Below are positions 1-5,575 of a stretch of DNA of 23,915 nt, piece after piece. The stretch is from an uncultured Eubacteriales bacterium (GTDB taxonomy: Bacteria; Bacillota; Clostridia; Oscillospirales; Acutalibacteraceae). The DNA is taken from positions 1 to 23,915 of the forward strand of contig CAKUXU010000002.1 in NCBI GenBank assembly GCA_934700635.1. The letters are read 5' to 3'. The position numbers and the translations under genes are program-made. Under the pieces are notes generated by a model, which saw only the letters and a list, made by a program, of their open reading frames with translations, had not been told where the DNA came from and did not search any database. The number at the start of each line of letters is the position of its first letter. Positions within the stretch are counted from its first letter, which is position 1.

Positions 1-459
1 TTTGGAGGCTCTGTAACACTTGGACATTACGTACCGCTTATATTAATATCTTATAAGTACGGAGCTTTTAAAGGTATAATTACCTCTTTTATTTTTAGTA
101 TTGTTAATATGGCATTTTCCTTTAAAGTTCCTCCTACAAAAAGTATACAATCATTTTTCGTTTTAATAATTTTTGATTATATACTTCCTTATATTGTTAT
201 AGGGGCGGTTTCTTTTTTTGGAAAATTTTTTAAAAAAAGTCCTAATAAAATTTATATTGAAACGGCAACTTCTTTTATTCTGAAAATTTTAATATCTTCT
301 TTTTCAGGAGTAGTAATATGGAAAGAATATATTCCTTTTGATTCTGAAATTTGGATTTATAGTTTAATTTATAATAGTTTATATTTAATTCCTGAATATT
401 TAATTACAATTTTAATATTAAAAAAAATTCTAAAATATTTGAAGTACCACTTTTTTTAA
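1..459 (+). CDS. thiT: Thiamine ECF transporter S component ThiT (5' end outside window)
   Basis: This is the membrane-embedded substrate-binding subunit that captures thiamine for an energy-coupling factor transporter. The frame is open from the first base, so the visible 152 residues lack the N-terminus; the family is usually about 180-200 residues. The first residues FGGSVTLGHYVPLILISYKY match the family's conserved GGSVTL...P...LRYG segment, which carries substrate contacts. Several hydrophobic helices follow, and near the end the stretch W-YSLIYNSLYLIPE matches the conserved C-terminal YNGSYMLPE region. No ECF module genes are visible, which fits the usual sharing of one module among many S components. 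Any TPP riboswitch would lie upstream, outside the window. The stop codon lies inside the left arm of a hairpin that may end transcription. Family assignment is confident; the true start is unknown. Confidence 0.85.
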   Translation, partial: FGGSVTLGHYVPLILISYKYGAFKGIITSFIFSIVNMAFSFKVPPTKSIQSFFVLIIFDYILPYIVIGAVSFFGKFFKKSPNKIYIETATSFILKILISSFSGVVIWKEYIPFDSEIWIYSLIYNSLYLIPEYLITILILKKILKYLKYHFF

Positions 460-510
460 CACTTTTTATTTTTTTTAATAAATTAATAGTGTAAAGGAGT
501 GGTATTTTTT
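445..510 (+). terminator. Terminator-like hairpin enclosing the amidase ribosome binding site
   Basis: TACCACT (445-451) pairs with AGTGGTA (498-504). The T tract after it can pair with AAAGG (493-497), and ACACT (459-463) with AGTGT (488-492), giving about 17 pairs and a 24-base loop. Six T follow directly (505-510). It therefore looks like a rho-independent terminator for thiT, but the right arm contains the AAAGGAG ribosome binding site of the amidase, whose TTG start (509) sits in the T run. Confidence 0.6.
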
Positions 511-1072
511 GGCAATAAAAATATTTATAGATCAAGGTCATAATCCCACAAACGTGAATGTTGGGGCAGAGGGTTTTGGACTTCGTGAACAAGATATTAC
601 TTATAATGTTGGAATGTATTTAGCTGATTTACTCAGAAAAGATAGTAGATTCGAGGTTAGAACTTCAAGAAATTCACCCGGAGAAATACTTGGAACTAAT
701 AACACTGAAAGTTTGAGAGCTCGAGTGGAAATGGCAAATTCTTGGCCTGCAAATTACTTTATAAGTATTCATGCAAATGCTAATACAAATCCTGCTATAA
801 ACGGTACAGAAGCTTATGTTTACCAAGAATATAGTCAGTCATATTATATGGCTGAAAATATAGTTGAAAGTATTGTAAATAAACTTAAAACTAAAGATAA
901 CGGAGTTAGAGTGAGGCCTTCTCTTTATGTTCTTAGAAAAACAAAAATGCCTTCGGTCTTAGTAGAGCTGGCCTACTTAACAAATCAAGCTGACGCTTTA
1001 AAACTTGAAAATAACCAATACGAGTTTGCTCAAGCAATTTATGAGGGATTACTTATTTATTTTGGATTTTAA
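509..1072 (+). CDS. N-acetylmuramoyl-L-alanine amidase (Amidase_3 family), no signal peptide
   Basis: This is a zinc-dependent cell-wall hydrolase predicted to cleave the bond between N-acetylmuramic acid and L-alanine in peptidoglycan. The 187 residues are one Amidase_3 catalytic domain. The zinc ligands are visible as H11 (DQGH), E27 (REQD) and H88 (SIHAN), and the catalytic glutamate as E153 (VELAYLTN). It starts at TTG, with AAAGGAG at 493-499 at normal spacing; no in-frame ATG or GTG gives a better N-terminus. It has no signal peptide and no cell-wall-binding domain, so it would stay in the cytoplasm unless released by lysis, a holin or another route; phage endolysins and some sporulation or germination amidases have this form. 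The site lies in a hairpin, so translation or transcription may be structure-controlled. A promoter for the next gene begins at its stop codon. Confidence 0.85.
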   Translation: MAIKIFIDQGHNPTNVNVGAEGFGLREQDITYNVGMYLADLLRKDSRFEVRTSRNSPGEILGTNNTESLRARVEMANSWPANYFISIHANANTNPAINGTEAYVYQEYSQSYYMAENIVESIVNKLKTKDNGVRVRPSLYVLRKTKMPSVLVELAYLTNQADALKLENNQYEFAQAIYEGLLIYFGF

Positions 1073-1102
1073 TTGACAAAATTAATGTTAATATATTATA
1101 AT
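1073..1102 (+). promoter_or_regulatory. Sigma-A promoter for the Nif11-leader protein
   Basis: A consensus -35 box TTGACA (1073-1078) and a consensus -10 box TATAAT (1097-1102) are separated by 18 bases. The -35 box starts on the base after the amidase stop codon. The gene's GGAGG site follows at 1121-1125. Confidence 0.85.
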
Positions 1103-1133
1103 GAGAATATAAAAATAAATGGAGGTTAAAAAA

Positions 1134-2726
1134 ATGGAATTAACAAAATGTTTATTAGAAATAATAAAAAATGAGTCTGAAAAGATTAAACTTAAATCTT
1201 GCGATTCTCTTGAAGAAATTTACGAAAAATGCAAAGAAGCAGGCTTTAAGGGAACATATTGTGAATTTGAGGAAGAATATGCTCAAATATTTTTGAATAT
1301 TATTGAAAAAGTTTCAGAAGAAGAATTAAAAGTAGTTTCTGGGGGAGTAATTAATAGAACATTTTCTAAAACATTAGCAACGACTTTGTCAGCACTATCA
1401 ATTTCAGGAGCTGTTTTACCTTCTGCTGGAGCTACCGAGAATTACCCTTTTGCAAACAAAACTACTTCTCAAAATAAAGTTTTAAAGTTTATAAAGGAAA
1501 ATCCTAAAAAAAGTATAGGTGCTTTAATTTCAGCTCTATCTGTTACCGGAATTGGAGTCGGAGTCGGAGTTGGAGTTGGATTATTACACCATTATAATAA
1601 AAAAAATAAACAGACAAAATGGGCCAACGTAGGTAATATAAAAAACTTAGATGAGTATCAAATCAAACAGATAAAAAAGAACATATCTGAGTATGAAAAT
1701 AAACAGATAGAAAAATACTTAAGTGAATATAAAAACAAAAATATAAAAAACGTAGATGAGTTAATAGCCGAACTTAAGAATATTATAAAAGATGATAAAA
1801 TTAGGCTCTCAACTGTCACAATACTCTTTACAGAATTTTTATTAGATTATTTTTCGAATGGTTGCAAAAATAAAAAGTATATTAACTTTAAAGAGGTTAA
1901 AAATGAAGTAGATGCTATCATCAAGGCTATTTGTGAAATGCCCAAATCTTTAAGGGTTAAGTTTATTGAGGATGATATAATTGAATTTCTTTACGGTTCC
2001 GTTGAAGCTGCAAATTATAAAGGTAGTAACGATATTGAGAAATTAAGTTTTTTTATTGAATTTTATGAATATGCTGAAAAAGAAATTAAAGAATTTAAAA
2101 ATGCTACATTTGATGAGACAACATTTTTGCAATATATTCGTAGAAGAGAAATAAAAAGCGATTTGCCACAGGATGTTATTGATAGAATTAATAGGTTTGC
2201 TGACGGTAAAGATGACAGTATAGCCTTACCGTTTGTTAGACTTTTTGTTGATGTAAAAGATAAAAACGTAATTTCTGATGATTTCTTTGACAGTAACAAT
2301 ATAAGTGTTTATGGAATTAATAAGGAAGGTAAAAAAATAAGCACCAAACCAAAAGCAAAAAAAGAATTAAAAATGTATACAGGCAATATCGGTGAAGCAT
2401 ATTTTGTATTTGATAACGAAGAAAAAGATCTTAAGCTTGAATTTGACAGCAAAGTTTGGGATAAAGTGGAGTTAAAACAAAATAATATAGTAGGTTATTT
2501 TAACAAGAAAACTCACTTAATAGCATTATGCGCCAAAAGTGGTCTTGTCATGGATAAAGAATACCACCCTCAATTTATTAAGAGTAAAGGCGGCAAAAGT
2601 TTGGGAGAATTTCTTAGCTTCCATGTGTTTAATGATGATTCAATGGACCGTGACGATATTGATACTGTACGTGAGTTAACTCGTATACAATTTGGTACCC
2701 CTGACCAGAATCGAACTGATAATTAA
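1134..2726 (+). CDS. Large protein with Nif11-like double-glycine leader and Sec-like segment, unknown payload
   Basis: I do not recognise the whole protein. The ATG at 1134 is chosen over an in-frame ATG at 1119 because GGAGG (1121-1125) lies between them, 8 bases before 1134; this gives 530 residues. Residues 1-71 resemble a Nif11-type leader: acidic and helical, four Cys, ending EEELKVVSGG. Residues 72-100 look like a Sec signal (basic, then hydrophobic, then PSAGA). A second hydrophobic helix at about 127-151 ends in a GVGVGVGVG run. A charged region with imperfect EYxxKQIxK-type repeats follows, then a mixed alpha/beta payload. The last part (HLIALCAKSG...YHPQFIK...FHVFNDDS) faintly recalls the His box of C19 ubiquitin-specific proteases, but no convincing Cys box is present, so this stays a guess. 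The final residues GTPDQNRTDN are translated from an antisense tRNA gene, so the natural C-terminus may be altered. The gene has its own consensus promoter. Confidence 0.75.
   Translation: MELTKCLLEIIKNESEKIKLKSCDSLEEIYEKCKEAGFKGTYCEFEEEYAQIFLNIIEKVSEEELKVVSGGVINRTFSKTLATTLSALSISGAVLPSAGATENYPFANKTTSQNKVLKFIKENPKKSIGALISALSVTGIGVGVGVGVGLLHHYNKKNKQTKWANVGNIKNLDEYQIKQIKKNISEYENKQIEKYLSEYKNKNIKNVDELIAELKNIIKDDKIRLSTVTILFTEFLLDYFSNGCKNKKYINFKEVKNEVDAIIKAICEMPKSLRVKFIEDDIIEFLYGSVEAANYKGSNDIEKLSFFIEFYEYAEKEIKEFKNATFDETTFLQYIRRREIKSDLPQDVIDRINRFADGKDDSIALPFVRLFVDVKDKNVISDDFFDSNNISVYGINKEGKKISTKPKAKKELKMYTGNIGEAYFVFDNEEKDLKLEFDSKVWDKVELKQNNIVGYFNKKTHLIALCAKSGLVMDKEYHPQFIKSKGGKSLGEFLSFHVFNDDSMDRDDIDTVRELTRIQFGTPDQNRTDN
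1548..1580 (+). repeat. In-frame GGAGTY hexamer repeat
   Basis: Tandem copies of GGA-GTC/GTT, led by one GGA-ATT unit, encode the alternating Gly-Val run in the second hydrophobic helix of the Nif11-leader protein. Slippage would change the helix length by two residues per unit without breaking the frame. Confidence 0.7.
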
Positions 2727-2767
2727 CCCTTAGGAGGGGTTTGTTATATCCATTTAACTACAGGGGC
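2693..2767 (-). tRNA. tRNA-Arg (anticodon CCT)
   Basis: Read on the minus strand, a full cloverleaf is visible. The acceptor stem is GCCCCTG/CAGGGGT with a terminal G-U pair, the D stem GTTA/TAAC, and the anticodon stem AACCC/GGGTT with loop CTCCTAA (anticodon CCT). The variable loop has four bases, the T stem is ATCAG/CTGGT with loop TTCGATT, and ACCA is encoded at the 3' end. It decodes AGG. Two wobble pairs in the acceptor and T stems and a weak D stem leave slight doubt about full function, but a good promoter lies upstream (2789-2817). Its 3' 34 bases overlap the end of the converging coding region. Confidence 0.85.
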
Positions 2768-2788
2768 AAAAATTAATTGATTGCTTGT

Positions 2789-2817
2789 ATGGTATCAAAG
2801 TTTTCAAATTTTGTCAA
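2789..2817 (-). promoter_or_regulatory. Promoter of tRNA-Arg
   Basis: On the minus strand, TTGACA (2812-2817) and TACCAT (2789-2794) are separated by 17 bases. The expected transcription start is about 15 bases before the mature 5' end of the tRNA. This supports the tRNA being expressed. Confidence 0.7.
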
Positions 2818-2825
2818 GAAAAATT

Positions 2826-2858
2826 AAAAGCAACTTGAGAAAAATCAAGTTGCTTTTT
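2826..2858 (-). terminator. Rho-independent terminator of the DUF308 gene
   Basis: A perfect 13-pair stem, AAAAGCAACTTGA (2826-2838) with TCAAGTTGCTTTT (2845-2857), encloses a six-base loop just past the DUF308 stop codon. T-rich DNA flanks it in both directions, so it may be bidirectional. It insulates the tRNA promoter. Confidence 0.85.
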
Positions 2859-2860
2859 GT

Positions 2861-3364
2861 TTACATACTTATAAACATTGATGAAAAACCAGTCACTATA
2901 AGTATTAAACTTGCCATGAAAACAATTGTAAATGCAGGAATTAAAGGATTTGCGATCATTAGAATCCCAAGCAAAATATTCAATATACCAAAAGTTAAAA
3001 CATAACCCCATATTTCACTGCCATTTCTACTTAAATATATAGACCCTGCACATTGCATTATACCTTTTATTAATACCCATATTCCAAGAGCAAACGGCAA
3101 CATAGCGGTTAAAACTAAGTTTGCAGGTGAAAATGCTATTATTGCTCCTAAAATAACACTCATAATAGATGAAAATAAATCCCATCCTTTGCCTTTTTTA
3201 TCTTCGTAGCTTGAAAATTTTGTAATTCCTGTAATTCCTTGAGCTAAAATAACTATTCCTATAAAAATGGATATAGAGTTAAGTGTTACTAAAGGATTGA
3301 ATAACATATAAAATCCTATTATTGCAAGACATAATCCTGAAAGTACCCATGAAAATCTTCTCAT
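2861..3364 (-). CDS. DUF308/HdeD-like multi-pass membrane protein
   Basis: The 167-residue protein is almost wholly hydrophobic, with about six predicted helices in three pairs. The first helix begins WVLSGLCLAIIGFYMLFNP and the second carries GIVILAQGITGITKF; the repeated LGI/LIG...NP pattern at helix ends is typical of DUF308 (HdeD-like) proteins. In E. coli HdeD is linked to acid stress; in Firmicutes the role is not known, so no function is assigned. The ATG at 3364 has a GGAGGC site (AAGGAGGC on the minus strand) at good spacing. The gene stands alone, with its own promoter upstream and a strong terminator after the stop. Confidence 0.75.
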   Translation of the reverse strand: MRRFSWVLSGLCLAIIGFYMLFNPLVTLNSISIFIGIVILAQGITGITKFSSYEDKKGKGWDLFSSIMSVILGAIIAFSPANLVLTAMLPFALGIWVLIKGIMQCAGSIYLSRNGSEIWGYVLTFGILNILLGILMIANPLIPAFTIVFMASLILIVTGFSSMFISM

Positions 3365-3394
3365 AAAAAAGCCTCCTTATATTTTTGTATATTA

Positions 3395-3423
3395 ATAATA
3401 TTATATTTAAAAAAATAAATCAA
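3395..3423 (-). promoter_or_regulatory. Promoter of the DUF308 gene
   Basis: On the minus strand, TTGATT (3418-3423) and TATTAT (3395-3400) are separated by 17 bases, about 30 bases before the start codon. The region is AT-rich, so a chance match is possible. Confidence 0.55.
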
Positions 3424-3479
3424 GTATCATATAAAAATTACATAATTTTACTACAAATATATTTATTGTAAATTTTAGC

Positions 3480-3508
3480 TTGACAATTGGTAAATAAAAT
3501 GTTATAAT
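3480..3508 (+). promoter_or_regulatory. Consensus sigma-A promoter of the secreted cysteine protease
   Basis: TTGACA (3480-3485), a 17-base spacer and TATAAT (3503-3508) form a perfect consensus promoter. It predicts strong expression unless repressed. A GAAAGGG ribosome binding site follows before ATG 3541. Confidence 0.9.
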
Positions 3509-3540
3509 TAATTTATAATATAAGAAAGGGTTGTTAAATA

Positions 3541-4503
3541 ATGTTGAATCAAAAATCAAAACTTTTCAATAAATCTTTAGCTGTATTGCTTTCAACTGTA
3601 ATTGCTGGGTCAACTGCATTCCAACCTACTTACGGAATTGACACAAAGTGTGTGGTATCTGCGGTAAAATCAAAATTCTCAAGTGCAAAAGAGTGGATAA
3701 AAAACCATTTGTTAATAAGTGGGGCCATTAGTATGTTAGGTGGTGCATATTTGTTACCTATCGTATGTAAAGGTGCACGTGTTGCCGTATTGACTATAAG
3801 CTCAAAGTGTGGCGAAAAAGTGTATATGAATTCCTTTAACAAAGTATTTGATAATGTAAGTACTAATAAATACACTTCAAAACAAGAAGGAATAGGCTGG
3901 TGCTGGATAGCATGTATTCAAGGAATGTTCAAAAATCTGGGTATAAATGTATCTCAAAAAGAAATTTTTAATAAAATATATGGTACTAATCCTTCACCTT
4001 TCAAAGCATTAAGATTAAATTGTATGCCGACAGGTAGCTTATCGAAGAAGACAGTAAATTCAATAAACAATATACATAGCGGTTATAAACTTAATAAATG
4101 TATGGTTTATATGGACAATATAAATAACGAAAAAGATGGCATTGAAAGAATTAAAAAAAGTATAAAAGAGTACCGTAAATTAATAAATAATAATGTTTTT
4201 GCTATTTACGATAGCTTTGCTTGCTCATTCTTTGAAAATGGATCTGCATTACTCCATTTTGTGAATGTTGTAGATATTGATGACAACGATAATATAACAA
4301 TAGAAGATCCTCAAAGTGGACTTTCACGTATAGAAAAATTAGATACTTTTTGTGCTCGATACTATGAAAATGAAGGACTTTTATCTGGTTTTCCAGTTAT
4401 TGAAATGATGAGTATAGTAGATGAGAAAAACACAGATGCAAAACTAAACTCAAGCTATTGTTATTCTATTGATCAAGAATTGATTATTGACAATAAAGCT
4501 TAA
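3541..4503 (+). CDS. Exported papain-like cysteine protease (C39/C70-like fold)
   Basis: This 320-residue protein is predicted to be an exported or membrane-tethered cysteine peptidase. Residues 1-32 form a Sec-type signal (KSKLFNKSLAVLLSTVIAGS, then AFQP). A second hydrophobic segment at about 57-80 may anchor it. The peptidase domain opens with QEGIGWCWIAC, which fits the family's Q-x(n)-C active-site helix with C121 as nucleophile. H239 (LLHFVNVVDID) is the likely catalytic His, and D256 (IEDPQSG) the likely third residue. The order and spacing are those of papain-like C39/C70 folds. The substrate is unknown; it could mature exported peptides, act on competitors or hosts, or process wall proteins. 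Its N-terminal plan matches that of the Nif11-leader protein at 1134. It is monocistronic, with a perfect promoter and a strong terminator. Confidence 0.75.
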   Translation: MLNQKSKLFNKSLAVLLSTVIAGSTAFQPTYGIDTKCVVSAVKSKFSSAKEWIKNHLLISGAISMLGGAYLLPIVCKGARVAVLTISSKCGEKVYMNSFNKVFDNVSTNKYTSKQEGIGWCWIACIQGMFKNLGINVSQKEIFNKIYGTNPSPFKALRLNCMPTGSLSKKTVNSINNIHSGYKLNKCMVYMDNINNEKDGIERIKKSIKEYRKLINNNVFAIYDSFACSFFENGSALLHFVNVVDIDDNDNITIEDPQSGLSRIEKLDTFCARYYENEGLLSGFPVIEMMSIVDEKNTDAKLNSSYCYSIDQELIIDNKA

Positions 4504-4509
4504 ATTTTT

Positions 4510-4546
4510 AAATCCGTTTCTAATAAAAAAGGAAACGGATTTTTTT
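4510..4546 (+). terminator. Rho-independent terminator of the cysteine protease gene
   Basis: AAATCCGTTTC (4510-4520) pairs perfectly with GAAACGGATTT (4532-4542) and runs into seven T. It begins 6 bases after the stop codon. Confidence 0.92.
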
Positions 4547-4562
4547 ATTTTTATTTTACTAA

Positions 4563-4591
4563 TTGATTTTTTAATTTCATTTATTTATAAT
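4563..4591 (+). promoter_or_regulatory. Promoter of the flavodoxin gene
   Basis: TTGATT (4563-4568) and a consensus TATAAT (4586-4591) are separated by 17 bases. The predicted 5' leader to the ATG at 4717 is about 120 bases; I see no convincing riboswitch in it. Confidence 0.65.
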
Positions 4592-4716
4592 ACTTATATA
4601 TTAAAAATTAGAAGGGATGACATTTATTTTAGAAGTTTTATAGCCGTTGTAGCTTATATTGATTTTCCTAATTATATAGGAAGAATAATTTTAAAAAATT
4701 AAGGAGGAAAATTAAA

Positions 4717-5199
4717 ATGAGTAGTAAATTATTAGTTTATTTTTCTTATACAGGAAATACAAAAGTCATTGCTGATTATATTTCAAAAAAATTAGATTGT
4801 GATGTACTTGAAATACACCCTAAAGAAGAATATTCCAAAAATTATCAAGAAGTGGTTGATGAATATCAAAATAATGAAAATGGTAATAGAACTTGCGAGT
4901 TGTTACCATACAGTGTAGATTTAAATAAATATGATACTATTATAATAGGTAGTCCTGTTTGGTGGTATACGATCACTCCGGTTATAAGAACATTTTTAAA
5001 GAATAACTCTTTGTCTGGTAAAACAGTTGTTCCATTTGCAACAAATGCAGGATGGGTAGGTAAATCTTTCAAAGAAATAAAAGAACTATGCCCAAATTCA
5101 ACTGTGAAAAATGAAATGGATATAGTATTTGCAAATCATACTGAACATGAATTAAAAACTTCATATTCAGAAATAGATGAATGGATTAAAAATATATAG
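4717..5199 (+). CDS. Flavodoxin-family FMN protein
   Basis: This is a small electron carrier or NAD(P)H-dependent reductase of the flavodoxin fold, with bound FMN in the cytoplasm. The 160 residues begin with beta strand KLLVYFSYTGNTK, whose SxTGNT loop binds the FMN phosphate. The second FMN-contacting loop is visible as GSPVWWYTITP, and the third as PFATNAGW. The length is normal for the short 'flavodoxin-like' (Flavodoxin_4) group found widely in Clostridia. The start is well supported by AAGGAGG before ATG. It has its own promoter and no clear partner gene; the following importer has a separate promoter. The physiological redox partner cannot be told from sequence. No clear terminator is visible after it, only a weak ATAAG..GGA/TCC..TTAT fold without a T run. 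Confidence 0.85.
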   Translation: MSSKLLVYFSYTGNTKVIADYISKKLDCDVLEIHPKEEYSKNYQEVVDEYQNNENGNRTCELLPYSVDLNKYDTIIIGSPVWWYTITPVIRTFLKNNSLSGKTVVPFATNAGWVGKSFKEIKELCPNSTVKNEMDIVFANHTEHELKTSYSEIDEWIKNI

Positions 5200-5279
5200 A
5201 TAAAAAAATAATAAGAGAGGGAATTTAATCCTTATCTGATTTGTTGACTTACTAATATCATTTAAAAATGGAAGTAGTA

Positions 5280-5308
5280 TTGACAAAATGAATTTTATAT
5301 GTTAAAAT
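5280..5308 (+). promoter_or_regulatory. Promoter of the Tyr-leader/ABC importer region
   Basis: Consensus TTGACA (5280-5285) and TAAAAT (5303-5308) are separated by 17 bases. Transcription would start near 5315, just before the leader peptide's GAGG site (5328-5331). Confidence 0.85.
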
Positions 5309-5339
5309 ATGAAATAGATTAGTTTGTGAGGATAAAATT

Positions 5340-5396
5340 ATGAATAAAGTAATTTTAATTTCAAAACAGAATAATTATTATTGCTATTACGGATAA
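5340..5396 (+). CDS. Tyrosine-rich attenuator leader peptide (18 residues)
   Basis: The reading frame MNKVILISKQNNYYCYYG is preceded by GAGG at 8-base spacing and lies directly downstream of a consensus promoter. Four of its last six codons are Tyr (residues 13, 14, 16, 17), with Cys at 15. The stop codon (5394-5396) lies within the left arm of a 14-pair antiterminator that competes with a terminator further on. This is the arrangement of ribosome-mediated attenuation, where stalling on scarce charged tRNA-Tyr would leave the antiterminator free. It is too short to be a protein gene in the usual sense; the peptide itself is probably not functional. The role is inferred from layout; I know of no named family for it. 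Confidence 0.7.
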   Translation: MNKVILISKQNNYYCYYG

Positions 5397-5442
5397 TTAG
5401 CATCTGTAGTAGAAGTATTTCGCCATTGCAGATGTTGATTGT
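5393..5442 (+). promoter_or_regulatory. Antiterminator stem of the Tyr attenuator
   Basis: Bases 5393-5406 (core AATTAGCATCTG) can pair with 5429-5442 (core CAGATGTTGATT) in 14 consecutive pairs, three of them G-U. The right arm takes in CAG (5429-5431), which is also the tip of the terminator stem, so the two folds exclude each other. A ribosome at the leader stop codon would cover the left arm. Confidence 0.65.
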
Positions 5443-5461
5443 AACACTGTAATGGCTTTTT
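5422..5461 (+). terminator. Attenuator terminator T1
   Basis: GCCATTGCAG (5422-5431) pairs with CTGTAATGGC (5447-5456) in ten pairs, one of them G-U, with a 15-base loop and five T directly after (5457-5461). Confidence 0.8.
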
Positions 5462-5476
5462 AATTTATAAAATTTT

Positions 5477-5514
5477 AAAGAGCCGAACTATAAAAATTAG
5501 TTTCGGCTCTTTTT
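5477..5514 (+). terminator. Second terminator T2 upstream of the ABC importer
   Basis: AAAGAGCCGAA (5477-5487) pairs with TTCGGCTCTTT (5502-5512), extended by CTA/TAG across a single-base bulge, followed by a T-rich tail. No competing antiterminator was found by eye, so it looks unconditional, which complicates the attenuation model. Confidence 0.85.
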
Positions 5515-5536
5515 ATATCTTATGGAGGCATTTTTA

Positions 5537-5575
5537 ATGAATTATGCATTGCTTTATGATTATGATACATTTTAA
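5537..5575 (+). CDS. Second short Tyr-containing leader reading frame (12 residues)
   Basis: ATG at 5537 is preceded by GGAGG (5524-5528) at 8-base spacing and opens the frame MNYALLYDYDTF, with Tyr at residues 3, 7 and 9. It sits between terminator T2 and the importer's first gene. A strong ribosome binding site ahead of a 12-codon frame with three Tyr codons, right behind the first Tyr-rich leader, suggests a regulatory frame. It could equally be chance in AT-rich DNA, where Tyr codons are common. Confidence 0.4.
   Translation: MNYALLYDYDTF

Noticed and set aside
1119..1133. Upstream in-frame ATG adding five residues (MEVKK) to the Nif11-leader protein
   Set aside because: The GGAGG ribosome binding site lies within these codons, so initiation is expected at 1134.
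4487..4702. Open frame of 71 codons between the protease and flavodoxin genes
   Set aside because: It has no ribosome binding site and runs through a strong terminator and the flavodoxin promoter.
5200..5245. Possible terminator after the flavodoxin gene
   Set aside because: The ATAAG..GGA/TCC..TTAT fold is short and bulged, and no T run follows.
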